Part shown: positions 1 to 11,212 of the stretch, in pieces
Layout of the letters: every line of letters starts with the position of its first letter
How positions within the stretch are numbered: the first letter of the stretch is position 1
DNA from: Rhynchopus euleeides
Taxonomy: Eukaryota > Euglenozoa > Diplonemea > Diplonemida > Diplonemidae
Assembly (NCBI GenBank): GCA_963210315.1
Contig: OY723239.1
Location: forward strand, 1,707,501 to 1,771,500
Direction of reading: 5' to 3'
Length of the DNA stretch: 64,000 nt
Made by a program: the position numbers and the translations under genes
Notes under the pieces: model-generated
Database searches by the model: none
What the model saw: only the letters and a program-made list of their open reading frames with translations
What the model was told of the DNA's origin: nothing

Positions 1-281
1 GGTAAAATTGGCATTTTTCGGGAAAATCACGCCCAAAAATCGAAAATATCGACATCTTGGACCTACCTATAGCACAACTGGGGCCCAAAAATGGTTTTTG
101 GGCCATTTCGAACCTGTTTCGGGCACTTTTGCCACATTTTTGGTGGTTTTTTTGCTATTTTTGTGCCTAAAAACGTCCCCGGACTGTACCCGGACTGAAA
201 TCGCAGGACACTCTGGACCCATATTTTGGTCAAATATTGGGTGAAAACCGCCGAAAAAGCACCCTGGGAGGTCCAATAGTA
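1..281. other. Unrecognised AT-rich flank
   Basis: No gene is visible. The text is rich in gaaaatcg/cgattttt-like words, as are other non-coding repeat parts of the window (for example 18.7-19.0 kb and 28.5-28.7 kb). The last five bases (277-281, TAGTA) may be the target duplication of the transposon that starts at 282. Confidence 0.4.
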
Positions 282-294
282 GAGGAGGCATAGC
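282..294 (+). repeat. Left terminal inverted repeat of the OTU transposon
   Basis: GAGGAGGCATAGC, an exact inverted match to 9538-9550. The next 45 bases (AACGGAAATCCCTAA..., through TCTCCGAAATTATTT) match the right end of the 28434-33414 element read on the opposite strand. Confidence 0.75.
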
Positions 295-440
295 AAACGG
301 AAATCCCTAACAAAATTTTGTCTCCGAAATTATTTTGGCCAATTTTCTCCCGAAAAACCTAGAAACCAGACCCACCGCACATCGAGAATGTCATTTTTCG
401 GTGATTTCTGGGGTCTGGGGGCCTTTTGCCACCCTCCCGT

Positions 441-720
441 GCCTCATCATGTGTTGATCCCTCCTTTATTAATTGTCAGGTAGGTAACCCTGCACGGGTG
501 TTGTCACCGTTGATCACTCTTTATTAACTGTTAGGCGGGTAAACCCTGCACGGGTGTTGTCACTGTTGATCGCTCTTTACTAATTGTTAGGCGGGTTAAC
601 CCTGCACGGGTGTTGAGCCCTCTTTGTTAATTGTCAAGTGGGTAACCCTGCACGGGTGTTGTCACTGGTGATCACTCTTTACTAATTGTTAGGCGGGTTA
701 ACCCTGCACGGGTCCTGGCC
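441..720. repeat. 56-bp tandem repeat, about 4.5 copies
   Basis: Units begin CACGGGTGTTGTCAC and recur at about 495, 551, 607 and 652 before a last partial copy at 708. The third copy is shorter (45 bp). The core words are GATCACTCTTTA and GTTAGGCGGGT. It lies just inside the left end of the transposon, downstream of the gene, and may be subterminal transposase-binding repeats. That role is inference. Confidence 0.8.
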
Positions 721-1416
721 CGTGCCTGTGTGTGTTGGGGGGGGGGGGGTAGTGAAATAGAAGTAGAAGGGAGCGGAGCACAAGAATGGTGTGTTGGGGG
801 GTGGGGGAGCTCTTTCCAACATGTCCGCATCTGCATTAAAACCTATTGTCTCTTTGTGCCCCTCACCACTCAACCATAAAGGTTGCCCTGCCTTGGGAAC
901 AGGGAATGGGGTTTAACACGTGTGGCGGTCCTGTTGGATGGAGTGCACATGGAACAGTATGGTGTGGGAATGTATCGTGACTTGTGAAAGGGAGAGTGGG
1001 TGGGGGTGGGGGCGGGGGGGGGGGGGGGGCGGGGGGCTTCCTTCAGCGATTCCAGTGAGCTGCAATCCCAAGGCTGTCCTTTCAAACGCTTGCCAAGGCG
1101 TACGCCGTTTAGGTGTGGACTATTGAAATAAAAGGAAAACGAGGCTTTGGAAAAAGCCAAACTGATCGAATGGAAGATTGAAGGATGGGCAAAGTTTGTT
1201 GAAAGTAACATGGGGGGGGGGGCAGTCAAGAAGTGGGGGCTTGATTGTCGAGAGTGAATGGAAAAGTGAAGTGGGGGGGGGGGGGGGTTTGATCGTCGAG
1301 AGTGAATGGAAAAGCAAGCCTCCCAGCACCTTCTTGCAATGTTAGTCCTTTTTGTAGTCACTACCACTACACCAGGAGTGGGGGGGGGGGGGGGGCAACC
1401 CCTTGATTGGCCTGTG
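721..1416. other. G-tract-rich region with dispersed repeats
   Basis: No gene is supported. It contains five runs of ten or more G (near 737, 1014, 1211, 1273 and 1380). The stretch 742-790 is the reverse complement of the dispersed motif found at 37.6, 45.5, 59.6 and 59.7 kb (CTTCTACTTCTATTTCAC then a C run). The stretch 1215-1375 is the reverse complement of the repeat at 44800-44900 (words GCAAGAAGGTGCTGGGA and TTCCATTCACTCTCGA). Confidence 0.6.
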
Positions 1417-4400
1417 TCAGGTCCCAGCTCTTGTTGAAACAGAACGCAAACCCTTGCGATGTGTGGCTTCCAAGTTGGCCTGTGTCCCTTTGATCCACAT
1501 GAAATGATCCCCAACCCCAGCCTGACCCAGGTTAGCCAGGGTCACACGTCTGTCTGGAGGAAAATCCTGGAGGGTGGTGTCAATGGAGGTGAAGTTGTAA
1601 GAAAGGGGGACATAACTGTTAAATCCTGAAGCAAAGTCATCATGATTACCAGGATAAATCATGTTCGTGACGACTGTGATCAAGACATTCTTCATTGTGG
1701 AAAGAACAGAAATTTCGTCATCCTCTGCATACCTTCTCGTTCTTAAACGGGTAAGCACGTATGGCTCACTACCGTCGTCAAGGGGTTGGCAGGGATGGTA
1801 CGGGAGATTTCCCCACATTCTCACCGCCTCCACTTCCGGTTGCACCTCTCTGCATGAAAGAGAAGCCGCCATTGCAGTCACAAAATTGACGGCTTCTTCG
1901 CGAAGGGAAGCGCCCCCACGTGGGTTGCCTGTGAGACATTCATGAAAAGCATGAAACAGGCAATTCCCATCACCAGGCACATTGACTGTGCTCAGGGAAA
2001 ACAAGAGAAGACGTTGCGTGAGGGTATCATGACGAGACGCGGGATTGTCGATGCCCTTGTCAGGTACGTGGGGCCTCCGTGGACCGGGACAGGGGAGTGC
2101 CATGGGGACCGCCTTCCTCCGCATATCCTCTTGCTCCATTTGTTCTTGTGCGTTTTCCACGTTTGGACCCATGTTCTGAATTCTATAAAAAACACTTGAA
2201 GCACGGGAAAAGTCACGCTCAGTGGGGAGGTGGAGGGAGTAAAAATTCGTTTGGGTATCCTGCCGGTACTGGTAAAGGAAGATAGTAGGGAGAGAAGCCG
2301 TACTTCCTGCTTCCCAGTTCTTTGCCTTCTCACACCATGTGCGAGGCCGTAACTCCCTGACCCTGGGTTTACCTTCCTTGTTCTGAGTAATAATTCTCAA
2401 GCGAATCTGGTGCACATTCACAAAAAAATGCAGGGCAAAAGAACCACCACGTTGGGTCACCTTTTCATCTTCCGCCGCTTTGCACATACTCTTGCGCCAG
2501 TGAACGAGAGACTGGTGCCTTTCATGTACGGGCAGGTTCTTCTCCCCCTTCTCTTCAAAAACAGAAGCAAGGGTATCCTTGTGTATTTTCATGAGGTACA
2601 CCTCCAGGTCGTGTTTCATGTTTGTTGCGTCACCAAAGGCACTCTCACGCAGAGCGCGGACTGACTGGTACGCAGAAAAACGGTTGAAACGGAGGAGGGA
2701 AAGAAAAAAGCCGTCACCTTCCTGCACAGTATCTGTGACGGGGAGATGGTGGTATTTCGAAAAATACAGCAGGGTCTCTGGGATGAGGTGGCGTTGGGAA
2801 GTTGCTGGAATGTATGACTCGTCACTCAGTTGAGCCGTATCATACCTCCCATGTCCAAGGCGCCCCTTCTTGTCTCTTGGGGTCTCTGGCACCTGGGAGA
2901 GGTCAATGACTTCAGTCCCCCCAAACCGTTTTCTCTTCCGGACTGTGGGCCCGCTCCGAACAACAGAACGCGACTTCACTGCCACAGGGAATGTGCGCCT
3001 GGGTCGGGTGCCAAAAAATTGTGCCTTGGTGGTGGGGAGGACACCTTTCGGCACAAGTTTAAAAACTTCATATGCATGGCTTTCCCGATCCAGATCCCCT
3101 GCGGCAATGGCGCGCTTGGCAGTGTCCGTGTCGTGAACCACCCAATAAAGCGTTTCGCGCGGATAGGCGTGCAGTTGGGCTGGAGTCAACTTCTGCAATG
3201 TGGCAACGGTGTCTTTGAGGGGGAAGGCAACCATCCAATGCAGAGTTTGACGGTTAAAAAAAAGAGGGCTGGGGAAGAAATAGACTGAGGATCATCAACA
3301 AAGGTATTTTTTTTACTTACCGGCAGAAGCCGATAGCCATTGTTCCGGAGTCCACTTGTGTGCTGTTCGATGGCCCGTTGCATCGTTGCCAGCGTGAACT
3401 TACCGGTCCAGTGAAAGCTCTCTGGATTGACCTCGTGTTGCAAAACCTGCATCTCCCGGAAGGTGAGAAACTGGATGCCACACTCACCCAAAAACCAGTT
3501 GAGGGAAGCCCAACCCCCCTCGTGCGTGGACTCCGACGCATGCAACACACCATCCTTCTGCCGCCCACAACCTGGAGAGGCGTGGAGGCCGAGAGGAAAA
3601 CAATGCTCATTCAGGAGAGCGATCCTAGCCGCCCCAACATCATTTGCCTCAGGATCAGCCTCATCACCCACCTCCGCCTCCTCTTCCTCCTCCTCCTCCT
3701 CCTCCACAGCATCCACAGCATCCACAGCCTCCTCACCATCCTCACAACCCTTGCCATCCTCACCCTGTCCCTTCTCCTCTTTCAACGCAGCAGGTGCAGT
3801 CTTCACTCTCCGGTAGAGCTCCGTGATTGTATCTACCACGGAGGGCGAGATGGTGTCGGGGAAGGTGCGGGCCTTCAAGCCAAGGGTCTCCTCCACGGCC
3901 TCGACATGGCCACTCAACTGCTCCGTCCAGTTGCGCAGGAGGAGGGCGGAGAGGTCGCGCTTCGTCTCCCCAGCCTCCACCTTCAGGCCCGCCTTGGCCA
4001 ACAACGCGAACAGGGTGGGGGCGTCGAGGCGGCCCAGCCGCTCCCTCGGCTGCAGCTGCTGCCCCTTCTCCCGCAGAATGGGGAGGATTCGCCCCCACTG
4101 CGTCAGGGCAAAGCGCACACGGACGTCGTGCGACGCAGACGAGACAGCGTCGGACCCCCACGGCTTCAGCCCCGCCTTCCGCAAAAATCTGGACAGCGGT
4201 TTCGAACGAACCGGAAGGATGCCAACTGCCTCCTTCACGGACTTCAGCCGCTCCACCCAGACACGGGCATCCGCAGAGCCAGGGCCACACAGCTTCTCAG
4301 CAAAGCTGCGTGTCAGCGCCTCCTTCTGCCGCGCCACCTCCTTTCCCTTGCTCATCGCCGTGACAGGGATGGCGTGGAGGGCGCAGAGGCGGACGAGGTC

Positions 4401-7329
4401 AGGGTGGGCCACCCCGCTGACGGCCTTCAGCGCAGCCGCAGAAGCCCCCGTGGCGGTGTTCGCCGCGGCCTCGGTGTACATCCCGCCACGGGTCTTCTTC
4501 CGCGCCCGCTTCGCCTGGCGCAGCAAACGGCCGTACCTGTAAGGCGATGGAAAGGAATGGTTGTACGACGAATCACACTGAAAACAGGAAATGGTGATAA
4601 TGAAGTAGTCTTCTTCGTGACTTGGAAAAGTCATGAAGAAGAGAGGAAGAGAGAATGACAATGAATGAGATAAAAAAAATCTATCGGTTCTGACTCTGCC
4701 AGCATATGTTGTTGCGATGTAAAAAAAAAGAACGAAGGGAGGGGAGAAAAAAGGAGGCTGAAGAGCCTGCATACCTTGCGTTGTTGCAGTTGCCATAACC
4801 CAACAGGAAGCGGTTCACCTTGCTCTGGGTAATCCCAGACAAGGCAGCAGAAGAGAGGTTGGGGGCCCTCTGCGCCAAGAACGATGCATTCCCAGCCACA
4901 CACTCTGCGAGGTCTTGTGTGGAGGGTAGCGAAGGGAGGTCTTCGGGTGATGCCGACGCCATTGCAGCTTCATCGTAGCCGATGAACCTTGCCAATGTGC
5001 TCGCAAACCCCTGGATGCAGGGAACCCAGACCTCCGCAAATACATCGTGGTGATCCTTCACCACCTCCAACGCCTCAGCCCGCCCCACCTCCTCCTCACC
5101 GTGGCGGGGTTGTCCCCAATGCTTCCGCAGGGCAGGGAAGTCGTTGTCGGCGGAGTCGGCGCTCAGGTCGCGGGCGAGGAGGTGCAGCGGCCTCAGCACA
5201 CCCCATCCCGCCTCGAAGTTGACCTCGAGGCGGCCCGTCTCCTCGTTCAACCGCCTGGGCTTGAGGTCGTTGAGGAACCTCAAGTACAGGCTGCCAATGA
5301 AATGGCAGGCTGCACAGTAGGCGGCGACGGTGGGGGTCCCCAGAAGAGTGAGGATCTCTGTCGCAGTCGGGGTGAACCGCTCCTCTCTCACCATCTCCAG
5401 GATGGAGGCGGAGAACTTGAGGAGGCGGGAGCACTGCTGAGGACGGGCATGCCACTTCGACCCCCGCTCACGGGCAAACCCCAGGCCCCGGGGGTAGCGC
5501 ATGTCAAGTGCTTTCCCAAGCTCAGCATCCACGAAAATGACCCCGGCGGTTGACCGGCCGTTTGTCGGGTCGAGGACTGCAAGTACGCTGGCAACGTTGG
5601 CTGCCGGGTCGACCCGATGAGACATCATCAAGGCCTTCCCCGCCGTCTGCACTGCGTACTTCAGTGCGCCTCCAACCTTATGGTGCATGCACCGTAGGTG
5701 GACGATGGCGCCCCCCGCGTCCCTGGTCGCCTTCGCCTCCGTGCTAGCATGGTCGCTCAGGGTGGCGTTGCTAATACGGAGCTTGTGGGCGGAGACTATG
5801 CGGCGGACCGCCTGCAGGTTGGAGGTCTTCCCTGCAGCCTTCCCGTTCTTCAGGGGGAGGGCGGAGGCGCAGGCCCCGCGTACGCGATTCTCGTCTGCAG
5901 CGACGTGGGCGGTGACAACGTGCAGCGAGACACTACTCCGGCCCAAGGAGGAGGTGGCATCGTGGGCGAGGGAGAGGGTGGCCTTCTGCCGGTCTTTGCC
6001 TAGGCCCCCTCCGCCGGTCTGCGTCCTCGCGACATCCTCCAAGAAGACGGCGAAGGAAGCCGCTCCGCTCGGGATCTCGAATTCGCGGAGCGTCCAGCGA
6101 GAGGGGATCGGCATCTCCACCCCATCGCTCAGGAGCTTGATGATGTCGCGCAGCACCCTGCGCGACGACTCCTGACCGATGCCAGCCATCCGCAACTCCA
6201 ACAGCGCCCGCAGCACCTTCATGGGGTAGGGCTCGGTGCAGGACTTCCGGCCCGTCACCCCACGAAGAACAATGTCCCCCTTGCGCCCGAGAACCTCGTG
6301 CGCAGCAGCCAACTCCTCCGTCAGCTGCGCAATGCGGTCCTTCGCCCTCAGCAAGGCCTTCTGCAAAGCCTTGACCTGCAAGACCCGCTCGGGGAGGGTC
6401 TTGGAGGGGCGCCCCACGGGGGCCGGCGGAGGCGTGCCCTGTCCGACGAAGTGGAGGCTGCACGGCCGTCCCGGCACTGCATTTCCGATGCAGTACTTCT
6501 TCTTCATCCCCCGGGTATCACTACCCTTCTCGTGAGGATGCAGAGCAGAAGACATGCAGTCGGCGTTCTCCTTCACCAGGGAGAAGAGGGCGGTGTCCGA
6601 CACCTTCGCACCTGCGGGCAAGAGGGAGCGCAGGAGAGTCAGGTACTCGGCGCTGCTGATGCAGCACCACCCCTCACCAGCAGCCACAGCGTCACGCAAC
6701 GCGTCCATCGCAGTCGCAACGGGGGAGTCGGTGTTGGCGTGGGAGGCGGAGTCAACGGGGCAGGCGGAGTCGGCGAGGTCGGCGAGGTCATCGAGGCTGG
6801 CGAGGTCGGCAGGGTCACTGCACACAGAAGAACCAATGTCGACATCGTCGGCGGGACTCGTCGGAGACGTCGGTGGGAGCGCGGCAGGCAGAGGTTTCGG
6901 CGGCACGGGAGTCGGTGACGGAGGCGCCTCAGGCTCATCAGGCTCGTCGTTGCCAGCAGCAGCAGGACCCCGCGTGACCGCCGAGATCACGCTCTGCGAG
7001 ACGGGATCCGCATCCTCGGGGTGGGGGAGGAGCGCCGCCTGATCAGCGAGATCATCGGGCTCACCCAGAGGAGCGATCAGGACATCGTCGGGGAAGCAGC
7101 GGCCCGGGGACGAAGCAGTCAACTGCCGGATTGCCTCTTCGGAGGAGAGGGGATTGGGCCGACGGATATCTGCCAAGCAATACATCTTCTGCACGCCGTT
7201 TGAGGTCCGGCTCGTTACGGGTTTCGGCCATCCTGCGTTGCGGAGAAGCGCACCCGCGACCTTCCCCGTAGTCTCGTCTGGGATACCCTGCAGCTTGCAC
7301 GCTTCCGCGAAGGTAACCAAGCCGGACAT
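1417..7329 (-). CDS. Spliced transposon protein: transposase-like domain plus OTU protease
   Basis: Three exons can be read: 7329-4775, 4536-3321 and 3192-1417. The splice phases join without a stop and give about 1848 residues. I see a serine/proline/acidic-rich N terminus, a coiled coil at about 310-347, and a region at about 450-760 that looks like an RNase H-fold transposase. Its candidate acidic residues are D457 (LAHDATSS) and D526 (LSDHAST), followed by a C-x-H-H box (RCMHHK, about 548); I could not place a third acid with confidence. Exon 2 has a run of glutamates, then a segment (GGWASLNWFLGE ... GYRLLP ... YWVVHD) resembling a cysteine-peptidase fold without an obvious nucleophile. 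Exon 3 ends in a clear OTU domain: GDGNCLFHA with nucleophile C1668, and VGDHFMW with H1820. OTU enzymes are cysteine proteases, mostly acting on ubiquitin; the role in an element is unknown. The start was chosen as the first ATG (MSGLVTF) of an open frame lying just inside the 31-bp array. Confidence 0.72.
3193..3320 (-). other. Intron 2 of the transposon gene (128 nt)
   Basis: The donor is CTGCCG|GTAAGT, a consensus site. The best in-frame acceptor is CATTGCAG|AAGTTG, downstream of a pyrimidine run. An acceptor at CTTCCCCAG about 75 nt earlier would lead to a stop, so it was not chosen. The donor is firm; the acceptor is inferred from phase. Confidence 0.6.
4537..4774 (-). other. Intron 1 of the transposon gene (238 nt)
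   Basis: The donor is CGCAAG|GTATGC and the acceptor is CCTTACAG|GTACGG on the minus strand, preceded by a pyrimidine-rich stretch. Joining gives an AGG codon across the junction and keeps the frame open (NNAR-YGRLLRQ). Both unspliced frames run into short unrelated tails, which supports splicing. Confidence 0.8.
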
Positions 7330-7497
7330 TATCAGAAGCTGTGGAACGTGCCAGTGCCTGCAGTGGGTTAGTGCTGTGTGAGCAACGTAGGTGCAGCAAA
7401 GTTAAAGTTAAGCAGTCTGCTGAGGGGTCCGCACACAACATCTGGGAGGCACGCAGAGTGACCGAGAGTGGAGGGGGCAAGGGGAGACACCGTTCTG
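7330..7497 (-). promoter_or_regulatory. Upstream region of the transposon gene
   Basis: This is 168 bp between the start codon and the 31-bp array. No clear TATA box or other motif is visible. By position it should hold the promoter and 5' leader. Confidence 0.3.
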
Positions 7498-8960
7498 TTT
7501 CGGTTACAATCGGTTACATGCCAAGAACAATCGGTTACAATCGGTTACATGCCAAGAACGATCGGTTACAATCGGTTACATGCCAAGAACAATCGGTTAC
7601 AATCGGTTACATGACGAGGGCAATCGGTTACAATCGGTTACATGCCAAGAACAATCAGTTACAATCGGTTACATGCCAAGAACGATCGGTTACAATCGGT
7701 TACATGACGAGAACAATCGGTTACAATCGGTTACATGCCGAGAACAATCGGTTACAATCGGTTACATGCCAAGAACGATCGGTTACAATCGGTTACATGA
7801 CGAGAACAATCGGTTACAATCGGTTACATGCCGAGAACAATCGGTTACAATCGGTTACATGCCAAGAACGATCGGTTACAATCGGTTACATGCCGAGAAC
7901 AATCGGTTACAATCGGTTACATGCCGAGAACAATCGGTTACAATCGGTTACAGGCCAAGAACAATCGGTTACAATCGGTTACATGCCGAGAACAATCAGT
8001 TACAATCGGTTACATGCCAAGAACGATCGGTTACAATCGGTTACATGACGAGGACAATCGGTGACAATCGGTTACATGCCAAGAACAATCGGTTACAATC
8101 GGTTACAGGCCAAGAACAATCGGTTACAATCGGTTACATGCCGAGAACAATCAGTTACAATCGGTTACATGCCAAGAACGATCGGTTACAATCGGTTACA
8201 TGACGAGGACAATCGGTTACAATCGGTTACATGCCAAGAACGATCGGTTACAATCGGTTACATGACGAGGACAATCGGTGACAATCGGTTACATGCCAAG
8301 AACAATCGGTTACAATCGGTTACAGGCCAAGAACAATCGGTTACAATCGGTTACATGCCGAGAACAATCAGTTACAATCGGTTACATGCCAAGAACGATC
8401 GGTTACAATCGGTTACATGACGAGGACAATCGGTTACAATCGGTTACATGCCAAGAACGATCGGTTACAATCGGTTACATGACGAGGACAATCGGTGACA
8501 ATCGGTTACATGCCAAGAACAATCGGTTACAATCGGTTACAGCCCAAGAACGATCGGTTACAATCGGTTACATGACGAGGACAATCGGTGACAATCGGTT
8601 ACATGCCAAGAACAATCGGTTACAATCGGTTACAGGCCAAGAACGATCGGTTACAATCGGTTACATGACGAGGACAATCGGTTACAATCGGTTACATGCC
8701 AAGAACGATCGGTTACAATCGGTTACATGACGAGGACAATCGGTGACAATCGGTTACATGCCAAGAACAATCGGTTACAATCGGTTACATGACGAGGACA
8801 ATCGGTGACAATCGGTTACATGCCAAGAACGATCGGTTACAATCGGTTACATGACGAGGACAATCGGTTACAATCGGATACATGCCAAGAACAATCGGTT
8901 ACAATCGGTTACAATCGGTTACAATCGGTTACATGCCGAGAACAATCGGTTACAGTCGGT
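7498..8960. repeat. 31-bp tandem array (AATCGGTTAC), about 47 units
   Basis: Each unit contains AATCGGTTAC twice followed by ATGCCAAGAAC, ATGACGAGGAC, ATGCCGAGAAC or AGGCCAAGAAC variants. The period is 31 bp throughout. Long open frames across it exist only because the unit lacks stops in the forward frames. It sits directly upstream of the transposon gene. Diverged copies of the same unit occur inside the related element at 32350-32415. Confidence 0.95.
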
Positions 8961-9537
8961 GACCTACCGAGAACAATCTCGCATCCTGGAGCAACCTATT
9001 GGCAGACCGTCCACAACCGTCTACAGACGAAAAAGAGACGTACCGTCCCCATCGTGACCAACTGGGGGTGTTTTTTGGGTGTGGACGGTCCGCCCGCAGC
9101 CTAGCAACCTCCAGTAACCTCTTGGCAGACCGTCCACAGCCGTCCACAACCATCCACAGCCATCCACAGCCGTCCACAACCGTCCACAGGTGAAAAAGTG
9201 CCAGAACACCCCAATATTGACCACCTGGGGGTGATTTTTGGGTGTGGACGGTCTGCCTGAGGCCGTAGAATGCGAAAAAACCGATTTTGGTACTCTATTG
9301 GCCTGTGGTGGCCCGTAGAAATGGAGTGTTTGCGATTTTGAGCCATTTTCCTAAGGAAACTGGCCCAGTTGGCTGGAAAATGTGAATTTTTGAATTTAAA
9401 ATGCAACATCGAGCATTTAGAGAGTGTGGACGGTTGTGGACGGTCGTCCCGGACCGATTTGGGACCACTTTTGGTATAGGGTCGAAAAGACAATGCGATT
9501 TTAAAAAAAATAATTTTTTAGACAGCCAGGTCAGCAG
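8961..9537. other. Right subterminal region of the OTU transposon
   Basis: No gene. It contains a short 10-bp minisatellite (CGTCCACAGC type, 9126-9192), flanked on both sides by copies of a CTGGGGGTG...GTGTGGACGGTC motif (about 9061-9092 and 9225-9256). The outermost 120 bp (about 9400-9537), reverse complemented, match 28446-28590 in the related element, with the shared words ATCGCATTGTCTT, GTGGTCCCAAAT and CTAAATGCTCGAT. Confidence 0.7.
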
Positions 9538-9550
9538 GCTATGCCTCCTC
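9538..9550 (-). repeat. Right terminal inverted repeat of the OTU transposon
   Basis: GCTATGCCTCCTC, the exact reverse complement of 282-294. It abuts DIRS-type coding sequence from 9556 on. Confidence 0.75.
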
Positions 9551-9562
9551 TAGTGGGATTCG

Positions 9563-10012
9563 CTGATCGAGTCCGACGCACCGTATCTGGTGCTACAGCT
9601 GGAGACCCGCTGGGTGTCGGGGTCGTCGCACCTCCCTGGAGGCCGCATCCTGGATGAGGCGTTCGCAGCGTTGCGCCTGTGGATTCTTGCCACGGCGTAC
9701 GTGTCTGGCTGGGGGCGCACTCCCCAGCGGGAGCTGGGGAATCACCTGCTGCGACAGGTGCTGCTGCAGGTCGCGTTCGTGCGCGACAGGGTGCCGCGCG
9801 CCGCCATCGAGCGGCACCTTGCGAAGGAGGACCCCACTTCCCACCCGGTGATGCGGGCGGCTGCGGCTGTGGGGCCGGGGGCCGCCGCCCCCCACACACA
9901 ACAACAACACACGCGCCCCCGCGCCGCTGCTCGGGCCCCCCAGCAGCGCATCGCGGCGAAGGCACCGGCGAGGGCGCCGGGAAACGGCAGGGCCGGGGGC
10001 GGGCGCGCGTGA
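9563..10012 (+). CDS. Gag-like part of DIRS copy 1 (partial)
   Basis: An open frame ending in a basic, alanine/proline-rich tail (RAAARAPQQ... GRAGGGRA). I infer a gag-like product from its position before the recombinase and its basic C terminus; there is no recognisable zinc knuckle. Its beginning is not present in the window. Confidence 0.45.
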   Translation: MIESDAPYLVLQLETRWVSGSSHLPGGRILDEAFAALRLWILATAYVSGWGRTPQRELGNHLLRQVLLQVAFVRDRVPRAAIERHLAKEDPTSHPVMRAAAAVGPGAAAPHTQQQHTRPRAAARAPQQRIAAKAPARAPGNGRAGGGRA

Positions 10013-10225
10013 CTGCCCACCTTCCGGCTTCAGACCCACCCCCCCCTCACGCTTCTACATCACCCCGCCCCTCGCCGCCCAACACACCCCCCTGCACCCG
10101 CCCACAACATCATCAACAACGTCACCAACAAAACAACCAACAACATCAACAACAACAACACCTCAGCAACTTCTCCTCCACCCGCCACTTCCCTTCGACC
10201 CCACCCCGCTCAGCCAGGGCCCGCA

Positions 10226-11212
10226 ATGCCCTCAGGCGCATCCGGCGCCGCCAGCGGGAGACCATCGCTCTTCGGGAGGGCGATGATGCGGCACGTGGCC
10301 GCTCGGGTCGGGGGCGTGGCGGCGCGTCGCACGGGAGAGGTGGAGGTCGCCCCCGGGGAGGCCGTGGAGCGCCTGCAGGCCGTGGTGGCGGGGATGTGGG
10401 CAAGAAGCACTTCGTCGCAGAGGCAGCTCCTGTGGGCAAGGCTGGTGCGATGGGCCAACGAGCACGGCCTCGAGGTCGACGCCGACACCGCCATGCTGTT
10501 CGTGCTGGCGACAGGGGTGTCGCCTCAGGGGATGCTGGCCTACGCAAAGGCGCTCTCCGGGACAATGCGGCACCTCGGCTTCGGCCAGCAGCCCCTCCTC
10601 AGCCTGGCAAGCGCGCTGCGGGCGGCCGGCGGGGCCATTCCGCAGCGGCAGGCGACGCCGATGCCGAAGGGGGTGCTCGTGGCGTGGGCGTTGCAGCAGC
10701 AGCCGCACCTCCAGCTGGCGGCGCTGACGGCGTGGAAGACCGCCAGCCGGTGGGGGGAGGTGTGCTCCCTCTCCTCGGAGCAGTACATCGCAGTGCAGCC
10801 CGGGGAGGTGATAATAGACTGGCACACCTCCCCGAAGGGCCGCCGGGCCAACCCGTTCACCCCCTCCAAGTGGACGGTGATATGCGGGGACCTGACCCCC
10901 CTCATCGCGGAGCTGGTGACGCGCCTGCGCCCCTTCGAGCGGCTGACGGCGGTTTCGACGGCAGATGTGACGGCGATGTGGCGGGCTACACCGGAGATGG
11001 AGGACTACTCGGGCCACAGCGTGAAGCGCGGGGCACTCACCTTCCTCTTCGGGCTCATCGGGTCGGGAGCGGATCTGTCGGAGATGCTGGTGGGCCGCCT
11101 CGCGAAGCACCACGGCGAGAGCGGCCTCTCCAGCACCACCATCCGCTACGGGGGGTGCCCCACGGAGATGGCGAGGGCGCTGCGGACGCAGGAGGTGACA
11201 CGGCATATGTGA
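10226..11212 (+). CDS. Tyrosine recombinase of DIRS copy 1
   Basis: About 328 residues. The catalytic-domain signature of the tyrosine recombinase family is visible: an arginine in TAWKTASRWGEV, an H-x-x-x-R-type box in GHSVKRGAL, then a late histidine (KHHGESG) and the tyrosine in TTIRYGG. The family integrates a circular DNA intermediate without target duplication. The last codon overlaps the next start in a TGATG arrangement (11210-11214), consistent with coupled translation of the following frame. Confidence 0.8.
   Translation: MPSGASGAASGRPSLFGRAMMRHVAARVGGVAARRTGEVEVAPGEAVERLQAVVAGMWARSTSSQRQLLWARLVRWANEHGLEVDADTAMLFVLATGVSPQGMLAYAKALSGTMRHLGFGQQPLLSLASALRAAGGAIPQRQATPMPKGVLVAWALQQQPHLQLAALTAWKTASRWGEVCSLSSEQYIAVQPGEVIIDWHTSPKGRRANPFTPSKWTVICGDLTPLIAELVTRLRPFERLTAVSTADVTAMWRATPEMEDYSGHSVKRGALTFLFGLIGSGADLSEMLVGRLAKHHGESGLSSTTIRYGGCPTEMARALRTQEVTRHM

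Larger units (their letters stand above)
282..9550 (-). mobile_element. 9.3-kb DNA transposon encoding a transposase-like/OTU protein
   Basis: The left end reads GAGGAGGCATAGC (282-294) and the right end is its exact reverse complement (9538-9550). The flanks TAGTA (277-281) and TAGTG (9551-9555) match at four of five bases, suggesting a 5-bp target duplication. Inside are one spliced minus-strand gene (7329-1417), a 31-bp tandem array upstream of it (7498-8960), a 56-bp tandem array near the left end and G-tract-rich sequence. About 60 bp at the left end and about 120 bp at the right end match, in swapped orientation, the two ends of the element at 28434-33414. This shows they are true element termini. 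The right flank is DIRS-type coding sequence but the left flank is not, so the locus was rearranged or carries a further insertion at its left side. I cannot assign it to a named superfamily. Confidence 0.75.

Noticed and set aside
870-1514. Minus-strand frame of 214 residues
   Set aside because: Translates G-run and dispersed-repeat sequence into proline-rich peptide; no domain.
7341-9104. Long open frames with repeated TIGYMPRTIGYNRLH-type peptides
   Set aside because: They arise because the 31-bp unit lacks stops in the forward frames. Three overlapping frames are open at once and no start or domain is supported.
9679-11211. Upstream part of the long frame containing the DIRS polymerase, copy 1
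   Set aside because: It is an off-frame reading of the recombinase gene; the native start is probably the ATG at 11212 that overlaps the recombinase stop.
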